64,000 bases of DNA, taken from the NCBI RefSeq assembly GCF_900114615.1, contig NZ_FOTS01000006.1, positions 1-64,000 on the forward strand, given 5' to 3'. Below are positions 26,891-35,794 of the stretch, one piece after another. Position numbers and translations under genes: made by a program. Source of the DNA: Pelosinus propionicus DSM 13327 (GTDB taxonomy: Bacteria > Bacillota > Negativicutes > DSM-13327). How positions within the stretch are numbered: the first letter of the stretch is position 1; each line of letters starts with the position of its first letter. Below the pieces are notes generated by a model, which ran no database searches, was not told where the DNA came from, and saw only the letters and a list, made by a program, of their open reading frames with translations.

Positions 26891-28192
26891 TTAAATATGA
26901 GGGTCTACGGAGCGAGGGGGCAACGCAGTCTTATTTTCCACCGCTTTGACTGTACAAATAGTCAATAATATAATTGCGCCCATCACGGCTACAGCGGCAC
27001 CAAAATACATAGCATAATCATAACTCTTCGTATAGTCAATAATCATACCGGTCAAAAGCGGAGCGGATAATCCTGCACATGTGCCACAAAATCCATATAA
27101 ACCAATAATCTTACCAGCATTCTTCGGTGAAAAGATCATTGGCATGGAAAAGAATGGAGCCTGGGTTATGGATAAACAAAATATTGACGCGGTTATAAGT
27201 GCGATAGCACCTTCCGGACTACCTACGCGAGTTCCAAGTATCAGGAAGAAACCAGCACCAATTAAACCAATGATTGGATACATTTTACGCCCTGCATTAT
27301 GTCCGAATCTTTTTGCCGCGCGGTCAGCTATAATCCCACCAAGAGGATAAGCAATCATTGCAAACATATAGGGAATCATGGTCATATAGCCGCTCTTAAC
27401 AAGTGTGAAACCACGGCCATTCACAAAGTAGGTTGGCAGCCACGCAAAAAATAAGAAAAAGAGATAGTTGCTTGTAAAATAGGCCAATGCAGAGGTCCAT
27501 ACAGATGGGGTTGAAAAAACATCTTTTGGAGTCACGCTTGCAGCCTCACCTGAAAGCTGAACCGGACCTTTATCTGCTTTGATGTAAGCTATTTCTTCCT
27601 TGGTTATTGTCGGGTGCAGCTCCGGTTTGTTCTTACCAAACTGTGACCATAACAGAATCCAAATTGGACCAATAAAAGCGAAGGTATAAAATACCATCTG
27701 CCAATTCCAATTGTGCATAACATAGATTGCAAGGGGCATTGTAAGAGTAATCCCTAAGGGGGTCCCAATCATAACAATACCTTGGGCTGTTGCTGACTCT
27801 TTTTTGGGTACCCATTGAGCCAGCAATGAACCATTACAAGGCAAAATAACACCTTGGCCCACACCCATAATTGCACGCAGCACGATCATTAAACCAATGG
27901 TTGCCCCGAAGGGTGTAAGAAATTGAAAGATAGAGTACAAGAAAATTCCGACTACCATAATTTTGCCGCTGCCGAACCGATCGGCTAAATAACCGGCTGG
28001 TAACATCGTAAGGGCATAACCGATAAAAAATGCTGTTGAAACCAAACCAAACTGTGTAGCTGACCAACCATACTCCTGCATCATTATTGGTCCGGCAATT
28101 GACATACTGGACCTAGAAAGATACATAGCAGTATAACTCAGTAACATCAGGGTGACAATTACCCACCGTTTTTTGCCAATCTTTGAATTCAT
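26891..28192 (-). CDS. MFS transporter of the anion:cation symporter type, copy 2
   Basis: A 433-residue carrier clearly paralogous to copy 1 along its whole length: SRSSMSIAGPIMMQEYGW, AGYLADRFGSGK and GVILPCNGSLLAQWVPKKES match position by position. Two tandem copies point to duplication and divergence, perhaps for uptake of related acids or for exchange of substrate and product. The start has AAGGAGG. A 14-base palindrome lies 26 bases upstream. Confidence 0.92.
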   Translation of the reverse strand: MNSKIGKKRWVIVTLMLLSYTAMYLSRSSMSIAGPIMMQEYGWSATQFGLVSTAFFIGYALTMLPAGYLADRFGSGKIMVVGIFLYSIFQFLTPFGATIGLMIVLRAIMGVGQGVILPCNGSLLAQWVPKKESATAQGIVMIGTPLGITLTMPLAIYVMHNWNWQMVFYTFAFIGPIWILLWSQFGKNKPELHPTITKEEIAYIKADKGPVQLSGEAASVTPKDVFSTPSVWTSALAYFTSNYLFFLFFAWLPTYFVNGRGFTLVKSGYMTMIPYMFAMIAYPLGGIIADRAAKRFGHNAGRKMYPIIGLIGAGFFLILGTRVGSPEGAIALITASIFCLSITQAPFFSMPMIFSPKNAGKIIGLYGFCGTCAGLSAPLLTGMIIDYTKSYDYAMYFGAAVAVMGAIILLTICTVKAVENKTALPPRSVDPHI

Positions 28193-28217
28193 GATTTTTC
28201 CTCCTTATTTTATTAAC

Positions 28218-28231
28218 AGTAAATGTTTACT
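28218..28231. promoter_or_regulatory. Palindromic candidate operator AGTAAATGTTTACT
   Basis: A perfect 14-base palindrome in the leader of MFS copy 2. It may be a repressor or catabolite site; no matching regulator is identified. Confidence 0.4.
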
Positions 28232-28313
28232 TAACTGAATGTTGCGAAATAATAATCAATACTTTTTTTAGCAGACCGACTAAAAAGAGCATAGTTTTCA
28301 TTACGCCTTAGTC

Positions 28314-29726
28314 TTATAAAGAGCACTCTTTTTTCCCTTGCAAATACGTATCAATAGCCGCGGCAGCTTTCTTTCCTGCACCCATGGCCAGAATAACGGT
28401 TGCAGCCCCTGTAACAATGTCACCACCAGCGAACACACCTGGTTTACTGGTTGCACCATTATCAATATCAGCAATAATATTGCCTTTTTTATTGGTTTTT
28501 AGTCCTTTGGTCGTTGACTGTACTAATGGATTAGGCCCTTGGCCAATTGCAATAATGACCGTATCGACATCAAGCACAAATTCTGAGTTTGGAGCTTCTA
28601 CAGGACGGCGACGTCCAGAAGCATCTGGCTCACCAAGTTCCATGCGAACGCATTGCAGACCAATTACCCACCCATCCACATTGCCAAGTACAGCAGTTGG
28701 AGCAGTCAGCAATTGAAACTCAATACCTTCTTCTTTTGCATGATGCACTTCTTCCAGCCTTGCCGGTAATTCCTTTTCCGAACGGCGATAGACAATCGAG
28801 ACCTGCTCCGCACCAAGACGTAGAGCTGTTCGGGCACCATCCATGGCTACATTACCACCACCGACTACAGCCACTCTTTTGCCAACATGAATAGGTGTTG
28901 CACTTTGCGGAAAACGATAGGCTTTCATTAAGTTGCAGCGAGTTAGAAACTCATTGGCCGAATACACACCATTCAAATTTTCCCCGGGGATTTCCATAAA
29001 GTGAGGCAATCCGGCACCTGTTCCAATAAAAACAGCGTCAAAGCCTTCTTTTTCCATCAGCTCATCTACAGTAAAAGTACTGCCAATTACGGCGTTTACA
29101 ATAATCTCTACACCCAATTTACGTAAATTATTAATCTCTGCCTGCACCACTTCGTCTTTTGGCAAACGAAATTCGGGAATACCATACATCAATACCCCCC
29201 CCGGCAAATGCAATGCCTCAAAAACAGTAACTTTATAGCCTTTTTTTGCCAAATCACCTGCTACGGTCAGACCAGCAGGGCCAGAGCCGATAATAGCTAC
29301 TTTTTGAGCAGCAGCAGAACACTCAATAGCCGTTATGGCTTCGCCTTTATTTCGGGCAGTATCGGCGGCATACCGTTCTAGTCGTCCAATCCCTACAGCC
29401 TCACCTTTTTTAGCCAGCACGCAGTATTTTTCGCATTGTTCTTCCTGAGGGCATACCCTGCCGCATACTGCCGGCAAACTATTCACTTCTTTTATTTTTG
29501 CAATAGCACTATCCAGATCCCCTGCTTTTACTTTTTTAATAAATGCAGGAATATCAACTTCCACAGGACACCCCTTACGACAAGGAGCAGTTTTACATTG
29601 CAGACAGCGCTCTGCTTCGGCTTTCGCAAGCTCTAGGGTATAGCCAAGAGTAACCTCATCAAAATTTTCAACTCGCGCCGTTACTTCTTGTTCAGGCATT
29701 GGATGCTTTGTTAGCAAGAGTGACAT
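28314..29726 (-). CDS. nfnB: NfnB-like NADP-dependent oxidoreductase (glutamate synthase small-subunit family)
   Basis: A 470-residue flavoprotein. The N-terminal cysteine clusters CLQCKTAPCRKGCPV and CGRVCPQEEQCEKYC bind two [4Fe-4S] centres; two dinucleotide folds follow at GSGPAGLTVAGDLAKKG and VVGGGNVAMDGARTA. This is the layout of NfnB and GltD-like subunits. With the NfnA-like partner just upstream it should form NADH-dependent ferredoxin:NADP oxidoreductase. Its start overlaps the end of nfnA by 16 bases. In this setting it would balance NADH, NADPH and ferredoxin for the carboxylate pathway. Confidence 0.9.
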   Translation of the reverse strand: MSLLLTKHPMPEQEVTARVENFDEVTLGYTLELAKAEAERCLQCKTAPCRKGCPVEVDIPAFIKKVKAGDLDSAIAKIKEVNSLPAVCGRVCPQEEQCEKYCVLAKKGEAVGIGRLERYAADTARNKGEAITAIECSAAAQKVAIIGSGPAGLTVAGDLAKKGYKVTVFEALHLPGGVLMYGIPEFRLPKDEVVQAEINNLRKLGVEIIVNAVIGSTFTVDELMEKEGFDAVFIGTGAGLPHFMEIPGENLNGVYSANEFLTRCNLMKAYRFPQSATPIHVGKRVAVVGGGNVAMDGARTALRLGAEQVSIVYRRSEKELPARLEEVHHAKEEGIEFQLLTAPTAVLGNVDGWVIGLQCVRMELGEPDASGRRRPVEAPNSEFVLDVDTVIIAIGQGPNPLVQSTTKGLKTNKKGNIIADIDNGATSKPGVFAGGDIVTGAATVILAMGAGKKAAAAIDTYLQGKKECSL

Positions 29727-30565
29727 TTACATACTCCTTCCCGCTTTTCTGCGCTATATTTGCTATGTTCATTTTCATACAGCTTATACATACGCTGACG
29801 TGACATAAGTACATTAAAATCCACTTTATGACCATCAAATTCTGGACCATCGACACAGGCAAACTTATTTTCATTGCCAACCAAAACTCGGCACCCGCCA
29901 CACATACCCGTGCCATCAACCATAATGGGATTCAGGCTGACAATTGTTGGAATCCCGTAAGGGCGTGTCGTTTCAGCAACAAATTTCATCATAATTACAG
30001 GTCCAATGGCAACAACAAGACGAATCCTTTTATCAGAATCTAAGAGTTCTTTAAGAGGCTCTGTAACCAGAGCTTTACGTCCTTTGGAACCATCATCAGT
30101 TGTGATAATCAGTTCATTACTGACTGCTGCCATTTTTTCCTCATAAATCAAAATATCTTTAGAGCGAGCACCAATAATAGAGATGACTTCATTGCCAGCT
30201 TCCTCCATACCACGAGCAATAGGATATACAGGGGCGATACCAATTCCGCCGCCTACACAGACTACTGTGCCGATTTTTTCAATATGTGTTGCTTTGCCAA
30301 GAGGACCAACCAAGTCCAGTAAGAATTCGCCTGTATTCAAAAGGCCCAATTCGCTTGTAGAAGCACCAACTTCTTGAAAAAGGAGCGTAATCGTACCTGT
30401 CTCCCGATTAAAATCGGCAATAGTCAAGGGAATTCGTTCCCCATTTTCATTCATCCGCAGAATAACAAATTGACCTGGCTGGGCTTTTCGCGCAATAAGC
30501 GGTGCTTCTATTTCAAGAAGTTTAACATTCGGTGCTAATTGCTGTTTCAGAAGAATTTTATACAC
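29711..30565 (-). CDS. nfnA: NfnA-like FAD/NAD/[2Fe-2S] oxidoreductase subunit
   Basis: A 284-residue protein of the dihydroorotate-dehydrogenase electron-transfer/NfnA family. It shows the FAD motif RIPLTIADFN, the NAD motif VGGGIGIAPVYPIARG and the C-terminal cysteines GTGMCGGCRVLVGNENKFACVDGP that bind a [2Fe-2S] cluster. The open frame extends 120 bases upstream, but the GTG at 30565 lies behind GGAGGAGA and begins the conserved part. It is divergent from a LysR gene. Confidence 0.9.
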   Translation of the reverse strand: MYKILLKQQLAPNVKLLEIEAPLIARKAQPGQFVILRMNENGERIPLTIADFNRETGTITLLFQEVGASTSELGLLNTGEFLLDLVGPLGKATHIEKIGTVVCVGGGIGIAPVYPIARGMEEAGNEVISIIGARSKDILIYEEKMAAVSNELIITTDDGSKGRKALVTEPLKELLDSDKRIRLVVAIGPVIMMKFVAETTRPYGIPTIVSLNPIMVDGTGMCGGCRVLVGNENKFACVDGPEFDGHKVDFNVLMSRQRMYKLYENEHSKYSAEKREGVCKCHSC

Positions 30566-30679
30566 AAGCGATCTCCTCCAAGTAAGAATAATCCATCGGC
30601 ATTTGCCGTTTGTTCTTGCACATTCTTTTTGTTTTATGATAAGCTTCTTTTGCAGGAAATTAGATTCATCTTGTTGAAG

Positions 30680-30713
30680 TTGCAAATTGTAAATACAAAG
30701 AATATTATGAATC
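30680..30713 (-). promoter_or_regulatory. Possible fourth, weaker copy of the shared operator
   Basis: On the minus strand ATTCATAATATT followed by GTATTTACAATTTGCAA partly matches the upstream block of modules A-C. It lies in the divergent region between nfnA and the LysR gene, a normal place for a LysR-type site. No TATAGT-type -10 follows. Confidence 0.35.
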
Positions 30714-30784
30714 CTTTTCTTTTAATTAAAAGAGCAACGCTGAGCTGCCACCAGAGTGAAATTGATTTGGAAGGAGAATCCGCT

Positions 30785-31720
30785 ATGGAAATATCCCAAC
30801 TCAAGTACATGTTAACGCTAGCGAAACATCTAAACTTCTCTCGCGCCGCCGATGAGGTTTGTGTAACCCCTTCTTCATTATCCCAGCAAATAAAAAAACT
30901 GGAAGATGAACTGGGGGTCGTTTTGTTCGGAAGAACTACACGCTCAGTCCACTTAACCCCGGCTGGAGTTGAATTTATTGAAAATGCTCAAAAAGTATTA
31001 TCGCAAATTTCTGAAATTAATGTCGTAATGCAAAAATATATTGTTGGTGAAAGCGGGAATATCTCCATTGGAAACTGTCCTGCACTTGGGGCTTATGGCG
31101 TTACCTCCCTCATTGCTTCTTTTCAAAAAACGTACCCGAAAATATCACTGCAGTTCTATGAGGCAGAATGTTTTGATTTATACCCTTTACTGTGTAATGG
31201 CAAAATTGATGTGGCATTTCTTACAGCCTTTGATAAGTGTAAACCTGGAAAAATACCTTTAGAGTCCTATCCTTTAGTCGACGATGAGTTGGTAATCATC
31301 GCCAATACGTCTCATCCCTTTGCGTCCAGAGAGATAATTGACTTACATGAGGCTTCGCAAGAAAATTTTTTTTCTTTTTCCAAATCTTCCGGTCTTTATT
31401 GGGACACGATTGATGCCTGTCATCTAGCCGGATTCGAACCAAGATTTTCTTATGAAACTCAATATACGGATACAATTCTGGGACTTGTATCTGAAGGAAT
31501 GGGTCTTGCTATGCTTTCTTCGAGGACAGTTACGAAGAATTTACAGAAAAATATTGCCGTCATTCGGTTTAGACCAACCAAAATCAGAACTCTTTCCGTT
31601 GTTTTTCAAAAAAAGCAGAAACCACTGCCAATTATTTTAAACTTTAAAAATTTTTTTATTAATTGGATAAAAACCAATGAACTGCGTAATACCCCCTTTA
31701 ATAGCAAAAGTAACGTATAA
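30785..31720 (+). CDS. LysR-family transcriptional regulator
   Basis: A 311-residue LysR protein. The N-terminal helix-turn-helix is NFSRAADEVCVTPSSLSQQIKKLEDELG; the rest is the effector-binding domain. The ATG at 30785 follows GGAAGGAGA; a longer frame exists but crosses the promoter region. It is divergent from nfnAB and the only regulator inside the CoA cluster, so it is the best candidate for the activator acting on the shared promoter module (inference). Confidence 0.93.
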   Translation: MEISQLKYMLTLAKHLNFSRAADEVCVTPSSLSQQIKKLEDELGVVLFGRTTRSVHLTPAGVEFIENAQKVLSQISEINVVMQKYIVGESGNISIGNCPALGAYGVTSLIASFQKTYPKISLQFYEAECFDLYPLLCNGKIDVAFLTAFDKCKPGKIPLESYPLVDDELVIIANTSHPFASREIIDLHEASQENFFSFSKSSGLYWDTIDACHLAGFEPRFSYETQYTDTILGLVSEGMGLAMLSSRTVTKNLQKNIAVIRFRPTKIRTLSVVFQKKQKPLPIILNFKNFFINWIKTNELRNTPFNSKSNV

Positions 31721-31789
31721 TTTTAATACGGTTCAGATATGAAAGGTCGTCGGTATGCCCGATGGCCTTTAGCCTTTTCCAAACATTGT

Positions 31790-33805
31790 TTAAAGAATTT
31801 CTTTTTTTTGCAGGGACTGGGCAAGAATTTCTGCTATATCCAGTGTACGAACCTGTTCCTCAGCATTATGTGCCTTAGTACCATCGAGCATCATTGTCAG
31901 GCAATACGGGCAAGCCGTAGCAATAACCTCAGCCCCTGTTGATAGAGCCTCCTTTGCTCGAACCTCATTGATACGCTGCTGTCCGTTGCCGATTTCTTCC
32001 TCCATCCAGTTGCGCCCCCCGCCAGCGCCGCAGCAAAATGCCTCTTTCCTGCTGCGCTCCATCTCAATCACGCTTACTCCCGGTACTGCCTGCAGGACAG
32101 AGCGAGGTGCCTCAAACACATTGTTGTGACGTCCAAGATAGCAGCCGTCATGATAAGTCACCTTTGCATCAAAGGGACCATCTACTTTAATTTTGCCACA
32201 CCTGACAAGGTCGGCAAGAAGTTCCGAATGATGGATGACTTCAAATTCACCGTTAAAATCGGGATAATCATTTTTGAGAGAATTGAAGCAGTGAGGGCAG
32301 AGAGTAATAATTTTTGTAACCCCCATTTCCTTAAATAACTCCACATTTCCTGCAGCCAATGGCTGGAACTCAAATTCGTTGCCCATCCGGCGGATCGTCT
32401 CACCGCAGCATGGCTCATCATTACCTAGAACACCATAATTCACTCCTGCTGCATTCAGAACCTTTACCAACGATCTGCTCACCGCCTTAGCCCGGTTGTC
32501 ATAGGCTCCAGCACATCCCACATACAGCAGATACTCAGCCTCATCGGACCATACAGGAACTTCCAATCCATTCATCCAATCACCCCGGCTGCTGCTGGAA
32601 AGTTTCCACGGATTGCCGCTTTGGTAGCAGTTGAAAGCACGCTGCACATCTTCTGGCATTCGGGCTTCAGTCATAACCATATAACGCCGTAGATCAACAA
32701 TTTTCTGCACATGCTCATTGGAAACAGGACAGGCTTGTTCGCAGGCACGGCAGGTCGTACAGGACCAGATGAACTTGTCGGAAAAAATCCCTTCCACAAT
32801 CATCTTATCGAGAATGGACTGCTCAGCTTCCGTAAATTGAGGCTTTTCCTCTCCCGCAGCTTTAATTTTATCCAACAAAGGTGCCTTCTTTTCCATATGG
32901 GCGCGCAGCTCAACATGCAGCGCACGAGGATCTAGAGGTTTACCAGTCTGAAATGCCGGACACTGTTCTGTACATCGGCCGCATTGCACGCAGGTGTAGG
33001 TATCAAAAAGCTGTTTCCAGGTAAACTCTTCCACTTTATTAACTCCAAAGGTTTCCGCTGTTTCATCTTCAAAATCAACTTTCTCTAGAGAGCCTTTGGG
33101 ACGTAAAGTATGCCAAAATGCGTTGGCTGGCGCAAATGCCAGATGCAGATGCTTAGAGTGAGGAATGAGTACTCCCATCAAACCCATTGCCAGGAAATGT
33201 GTCCACCATGCCCCCGTTGCTATGATTTCAAGAGTTGCAGGCGAATGCTGTCCCAGCAATCCTGATACAAAATTAGAAAAAAAGGCACTGCCGCGAATAC
33301 CGGCATTTTCTCCAAGTGCAAAACTGGCACCATTATATAAAAGATCTCCGGTGACGATAAGACTAATGAAGCCAAGAATAGCAAAAGCTTCCACAGAATT
33401 ATTGATACGATCCGGTTTCAGTACCGTACGCCGAAGTATCGCCACAATAACCCCCATATATACAAGCAGCAGAAAGCTCTCTTTCAACCCGATAAACAGC
33501 CAATTGTCACCAATAAATGGCACTGGAACGCCAAACAGCCCTTCCACTGCCAGATTCATCGCACCAACACCGAGCACGATAAACCCCCACATGATCATAA
33601 CATGGGCGAAACCAGAAATAGGATCCTGTATCACCTTATCCTGGCCTACGACATTTGTCAGAAAGTATTTCAGTCGATCGTTAGGTCGATCATTCCTGTT
33701 CTCTGGTTTTCCATGAAGAGTATTTTTGAACCTGCGAAGAATCATATACGCCATCGAGCCAAAAGTAACCCCCATCCAGGCTAAAAAGACTACGATCTTC
33801 ACCAT
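31790..33805 (-). CDS. Membrane iron-sulfur oxidoreductase (ETF:menaquinone oxidoreductase-like)
   Basis: A protein of about 671 residues. The N-terminal third has five or so membrane helices of the heme-b/NarI-like type. Two [4Fe-4S] ferredoxin motifs, CVQCGRCTEQCP and CTTCRACEQACP, follow, and then two CCG domains with EPCCGETIRRMG and AFCCGAGGGRNWMEE. This is the layout of the DUF224/HdrD-like membrane proteins proposed to link ETF to menaquinone in syntrophic and related anaerobes. Here it would connect EtfAB and the acyl-CoA dehydrogenases to the quinone pool. The ATG at 33805 is preferred over a TTG at 33811. Confidence 0.88.
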   Translation of the reverse strand: MVKIVVFLAWMGVTFGSMAYMILRRFKNTLHGKPENRNDRPNDRLKYFLTNVVGQDKVIQDPISGFAHVMIMWGFIVLGVGAMNLAVEGLFGVPVPFIGDNWLFIGLKESFLLLVYMGVIVAILRRTVLKPDRINNSVEAFAILGFISLIVTGDLLYNGASFALGENAGIRGSAFFSNFVSGLLGQHSPATLEIIATGAWWTHFLAMGLMGVLIPHSKHLHLAFAPANAFWHTLRPKGSLEKVDFEDETAETFGVNKVEEFTWKQLFDTYTCVQCGRCTEQCPAFQTGKPLDPRALHVELRAHMEKKAPLLDKIKAAGEEKPQFTEAEQSILDKMIVEGIFSDKFIWSCTTCRACEQACPVSNEHVQKIVDLRRYMVMTEARMPEDVQRAFNCYQSGNPWKLSSSSRGDWMNGLEVPVWSDEAEYLLYVGCAGAYDNRAKAVSRSLVKVLNAAGVNYGVLGNDEPCCGETIRRMGNEFEFQPLAAGNVELFKEMGVTKIITLCPHCFNSLKNDYPDFNGEFEVIHHSELLADLVRCGKIKVDGPFDAKVTYHDGCYLGRHNNVFEAPRSVLQAVPGVSVIEMERSRKEAFCCGAGGGRNWMEEEIGNGQQRINEVRAKEALSTGAEVIATACPYCLTMMLDGTKAHNAEEQVRTLDIAEILAQSLQKKEIL

Positions 33806-33855
33806 AATCAACCACTCCCTCTTCCAATCTTCAATTCATTTCCTATGCATACAGA

Positions 33856-34392
33856 CTAGGACTGCAGCTTAAAATAGTCCGATACCCTATCTAAGGGAAC
33901 CTCTAGTAATCCTATTGTTTTGCTATATAAATAGATGATAAAACCTCGTTTACAGCGAAAGACACACTGCTGGCAGGTGCTTCTGTTGCAATACACATAA
34001 GCGTCCTCATCGGATAAAGGGAATACCACGGGCGGCTGCTTCTTTGAAGTCACATACTTCATGTAACCTCCGACGAAGGTCTTTAGCAAGATCCACTCTG
34101 GATTGTTTTCTGGCGGTTTCGTTTCCCAAAATACTTGCACCGCATTCTGATTGAAACCTCCAACAATCTTGTAATCTACATTAAAATCAGCCGGTACATC
34201 CTCTAACTGCTGCGGTTTCAACTGTTCCATGGACGTGCCGCAGCAAGCTGGTTCTTTAGCTGGCATATCATAGCCCATTCCCTGGTATAGCCTGCTGCAA
34301 TAACTACAGCGATAGATTACCATATCGGGACATTCCGGCCAGGGCTTTCTGGCTGCCTTGCTTCTTAGCGGCCCAAATTGCAGTTCTGCCAA
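33856..34392 (-). CDS. Desulfoferrodoxin-like protein lacking all histidines
   Basis: A 178-residue protein. The N-terminal part has RCSYC (29-32) and ACCG (50-51), the CxxC...CC spacing of a desulforedoxin iron site. Residues about 70-150 look like the superoxide-reductase beta fold (NAVQVFWE, EWILLKTFVGGYMKY, FPLSDEDAYVYCNR). The protein has no histidine at all, so the usual Fe(His)4Cys site cannot form; instead four cysteines cluster at 135, 140, 143 and 147. It starts with TTG behind GGAGGGG. It lies between the second acyl-CoA dehydrogenase and the membrane oxidoreductase. An electron-carrier role is plausible; the fold call is by eye. Confidence 0.6.
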   Translation of the reverse strand: MAELQFGPLRSKAARKPWPECPDMVIYRCSYCSRLYQGMGYDMPAKEPACCGTSMEQLKPQQLEDVPADFNVDYKIVGGFNQNAVQVFWETKPPENNPEWILLKTFVGGYMKYVTSKKQPPVVFPLSDEDAYVYCNRSTCQQCVFRCKRGFIIYLYSKTIGLLEVPLDRVSDYFKLQS

Positions 34393-34531
34393 TTTTCACC
34401 CCTCCCAGTACATTCTGAAATCGTTTTTTATCTATACAGAATGTGATCTGCTGGTTTTGGCTTTTTCCCAATACTATATTTTTCAAAAGGGGCATCGGCC
34501 TTAATGCCGATGCCCCTCTGGCATTTCCGGA

Positions 34532-35716
34532 TTACTCCTCATACTTTAAAATACCACCATGTGCTATCGTCTGGCGGGAAATGGTAATGCGCTGTACAGT
34601 TGGAGTACCCTCTTCCAACCACATTGCACGGGAATCGCGATATAGACGTTCAACCGGACCATACTCGCAATCTTCAAAATATCCAATACCACCAAAGATC
34701 TCCAGCATTTCATCACCACATAGTTTAGTGACTTGGATACTGAACAGTTTGCACATAGCAGCCTTCTCTTCAATATATTCTCCTTTAGGATCCTTTTCAT
34801 AGTCCTTAGCAAAATCATAAACCATAGTTCTCAAAGCATGGATATACGTAGCCATGTCAGCAATCTTCATTCTAATCGCCTGACGCTCAATAATGGGTTT
34901 GCCAAAAGTAACACGATCCTGAGCACGCTTAAGGCTTATTTCCAACATACGCTGAGCCATTCCTAAATTGCTGGCAGCAATATGGACACGGGAAACCGAT
35001 AGAGAATGAATCGAAATATGAAGTCCGTCACCGATTTTACCGAGTAAGTATTTTTTGTTTACTCTCATGTTCGTAAACTTTAAACCGGTATGTCCCGAAC
35101 CACGGCAGCCCATCATATGGGGCATGGGAGTCGTTTCATAACCCGGAGTATTACAAGGAACCATAAAGGTAGAGAGACGGTGCTCTTTATCCGCTTTCGG
35201 GTCGGTAACACAAGTAATATAAGCATAATTGCAGCAATCCGTATGGGAAATCAAAAATTTTTCTCCATTAATGACGTAATCGTCGCCGTCTTTTACAGCC
35301 AATGTTTGAAGATCGGCACCAGTTCCGCCTTTTTCTTCGGTAACGGCCCAGCAGGTGAATACAGATCGATCTTGGAACCCAGGCATCAATTCAGCCTTTA
35401 ACTCTTCGGTACCAAAATCGTACAGGGGTCGCCAGTTTAAATCCATGGCATAGTGGAGATGCATGCGCATTCCGCCTGGTCCACGACTAAATTCTTCCTG
35501 AACCTTAAGGATTTCCAGTTCGGAGAGACCCCATCCTCCATACTGCGTTGGAAGGGAACAGCGATACAAATTATTTTTGATACCGAGTTGATAGAATTCC
35601 TCGGGGAACACATTCGTATCCTCAATTTCTTTCTGCATTTCATCGAAGCGCCCCTCGGTCAGTGCACGAATCTGCACCAAATAGGCTTTAAATTCTTCCT
35701 GCGTTAGCTTACTCAT
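34532..35716 (-). CDS. Acyl-CoA dehydrogenase, copy 2
   Basis: A 394-residue acyl-CoA dehydrogenase. The flavin loop reads TCWAVTEEKGGTGADLQT and the C-terminal block IFGGIGYFEDCEYGPVERLYRDSRAMWLEEGT (split across the active site) keeps a glutamate in the usual base region. It differs clearly from copy 1, for example in the SHTDCCNYAYITCVTD stretch, so it probably acts on another step or intermediate. AAGGAGG precedes the ATG, and a conserved promoter module lies 80 bases upstream. Confidence 0.92.
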   Translation of the reverse strand: MSKLTQEEFKAYLVQIRALTEGRFDEMQKEIEDTNVFPEEFYQLGIKNNLYRCSLPTQYGGWGLSELEILKVQEEFSRGPGGMRMHLHYAMDLNWRPLYDFGTEELKAELMPGFQDRSVFTCWAVTEEKGGTGADLQTLAVKDGDDYVINGEKFLISHTDCCNYAYITCVTDPKADKEHRLSTFMVPCNTPGYETTPMPHMMGCRGSGHTGLKFTNMRVNKKYLLGKIGDGLHISIHSLSVSRVHIAASNLGMAQRMLEISLKRAQDRVTFGKPIIERQAIRMKIADMATYIHALRTMVYDFAKDYEKDPKGEYIEEKAAMCKLFSIQVTKLCGDEMLEIFGGIGYFEDCEYGPVERLYRDSRAMWLEEGTPTVQRITISRQTIAHGGILKYEE

Positions 35717-35794
35717 ATTTTCCTCCTTCAGTTTACAAAGTACAGACTATATAAACTAATCCTTCTGTAGTCTGTGTTCTTACTTCCCTTGTTC

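Noticed and set aside
33165-33716. 183-codon plus-strand frame inside the membrane oxidoreductase
   Set aside because: Antisense shadow of a gene with clear motifs on the minus strand.
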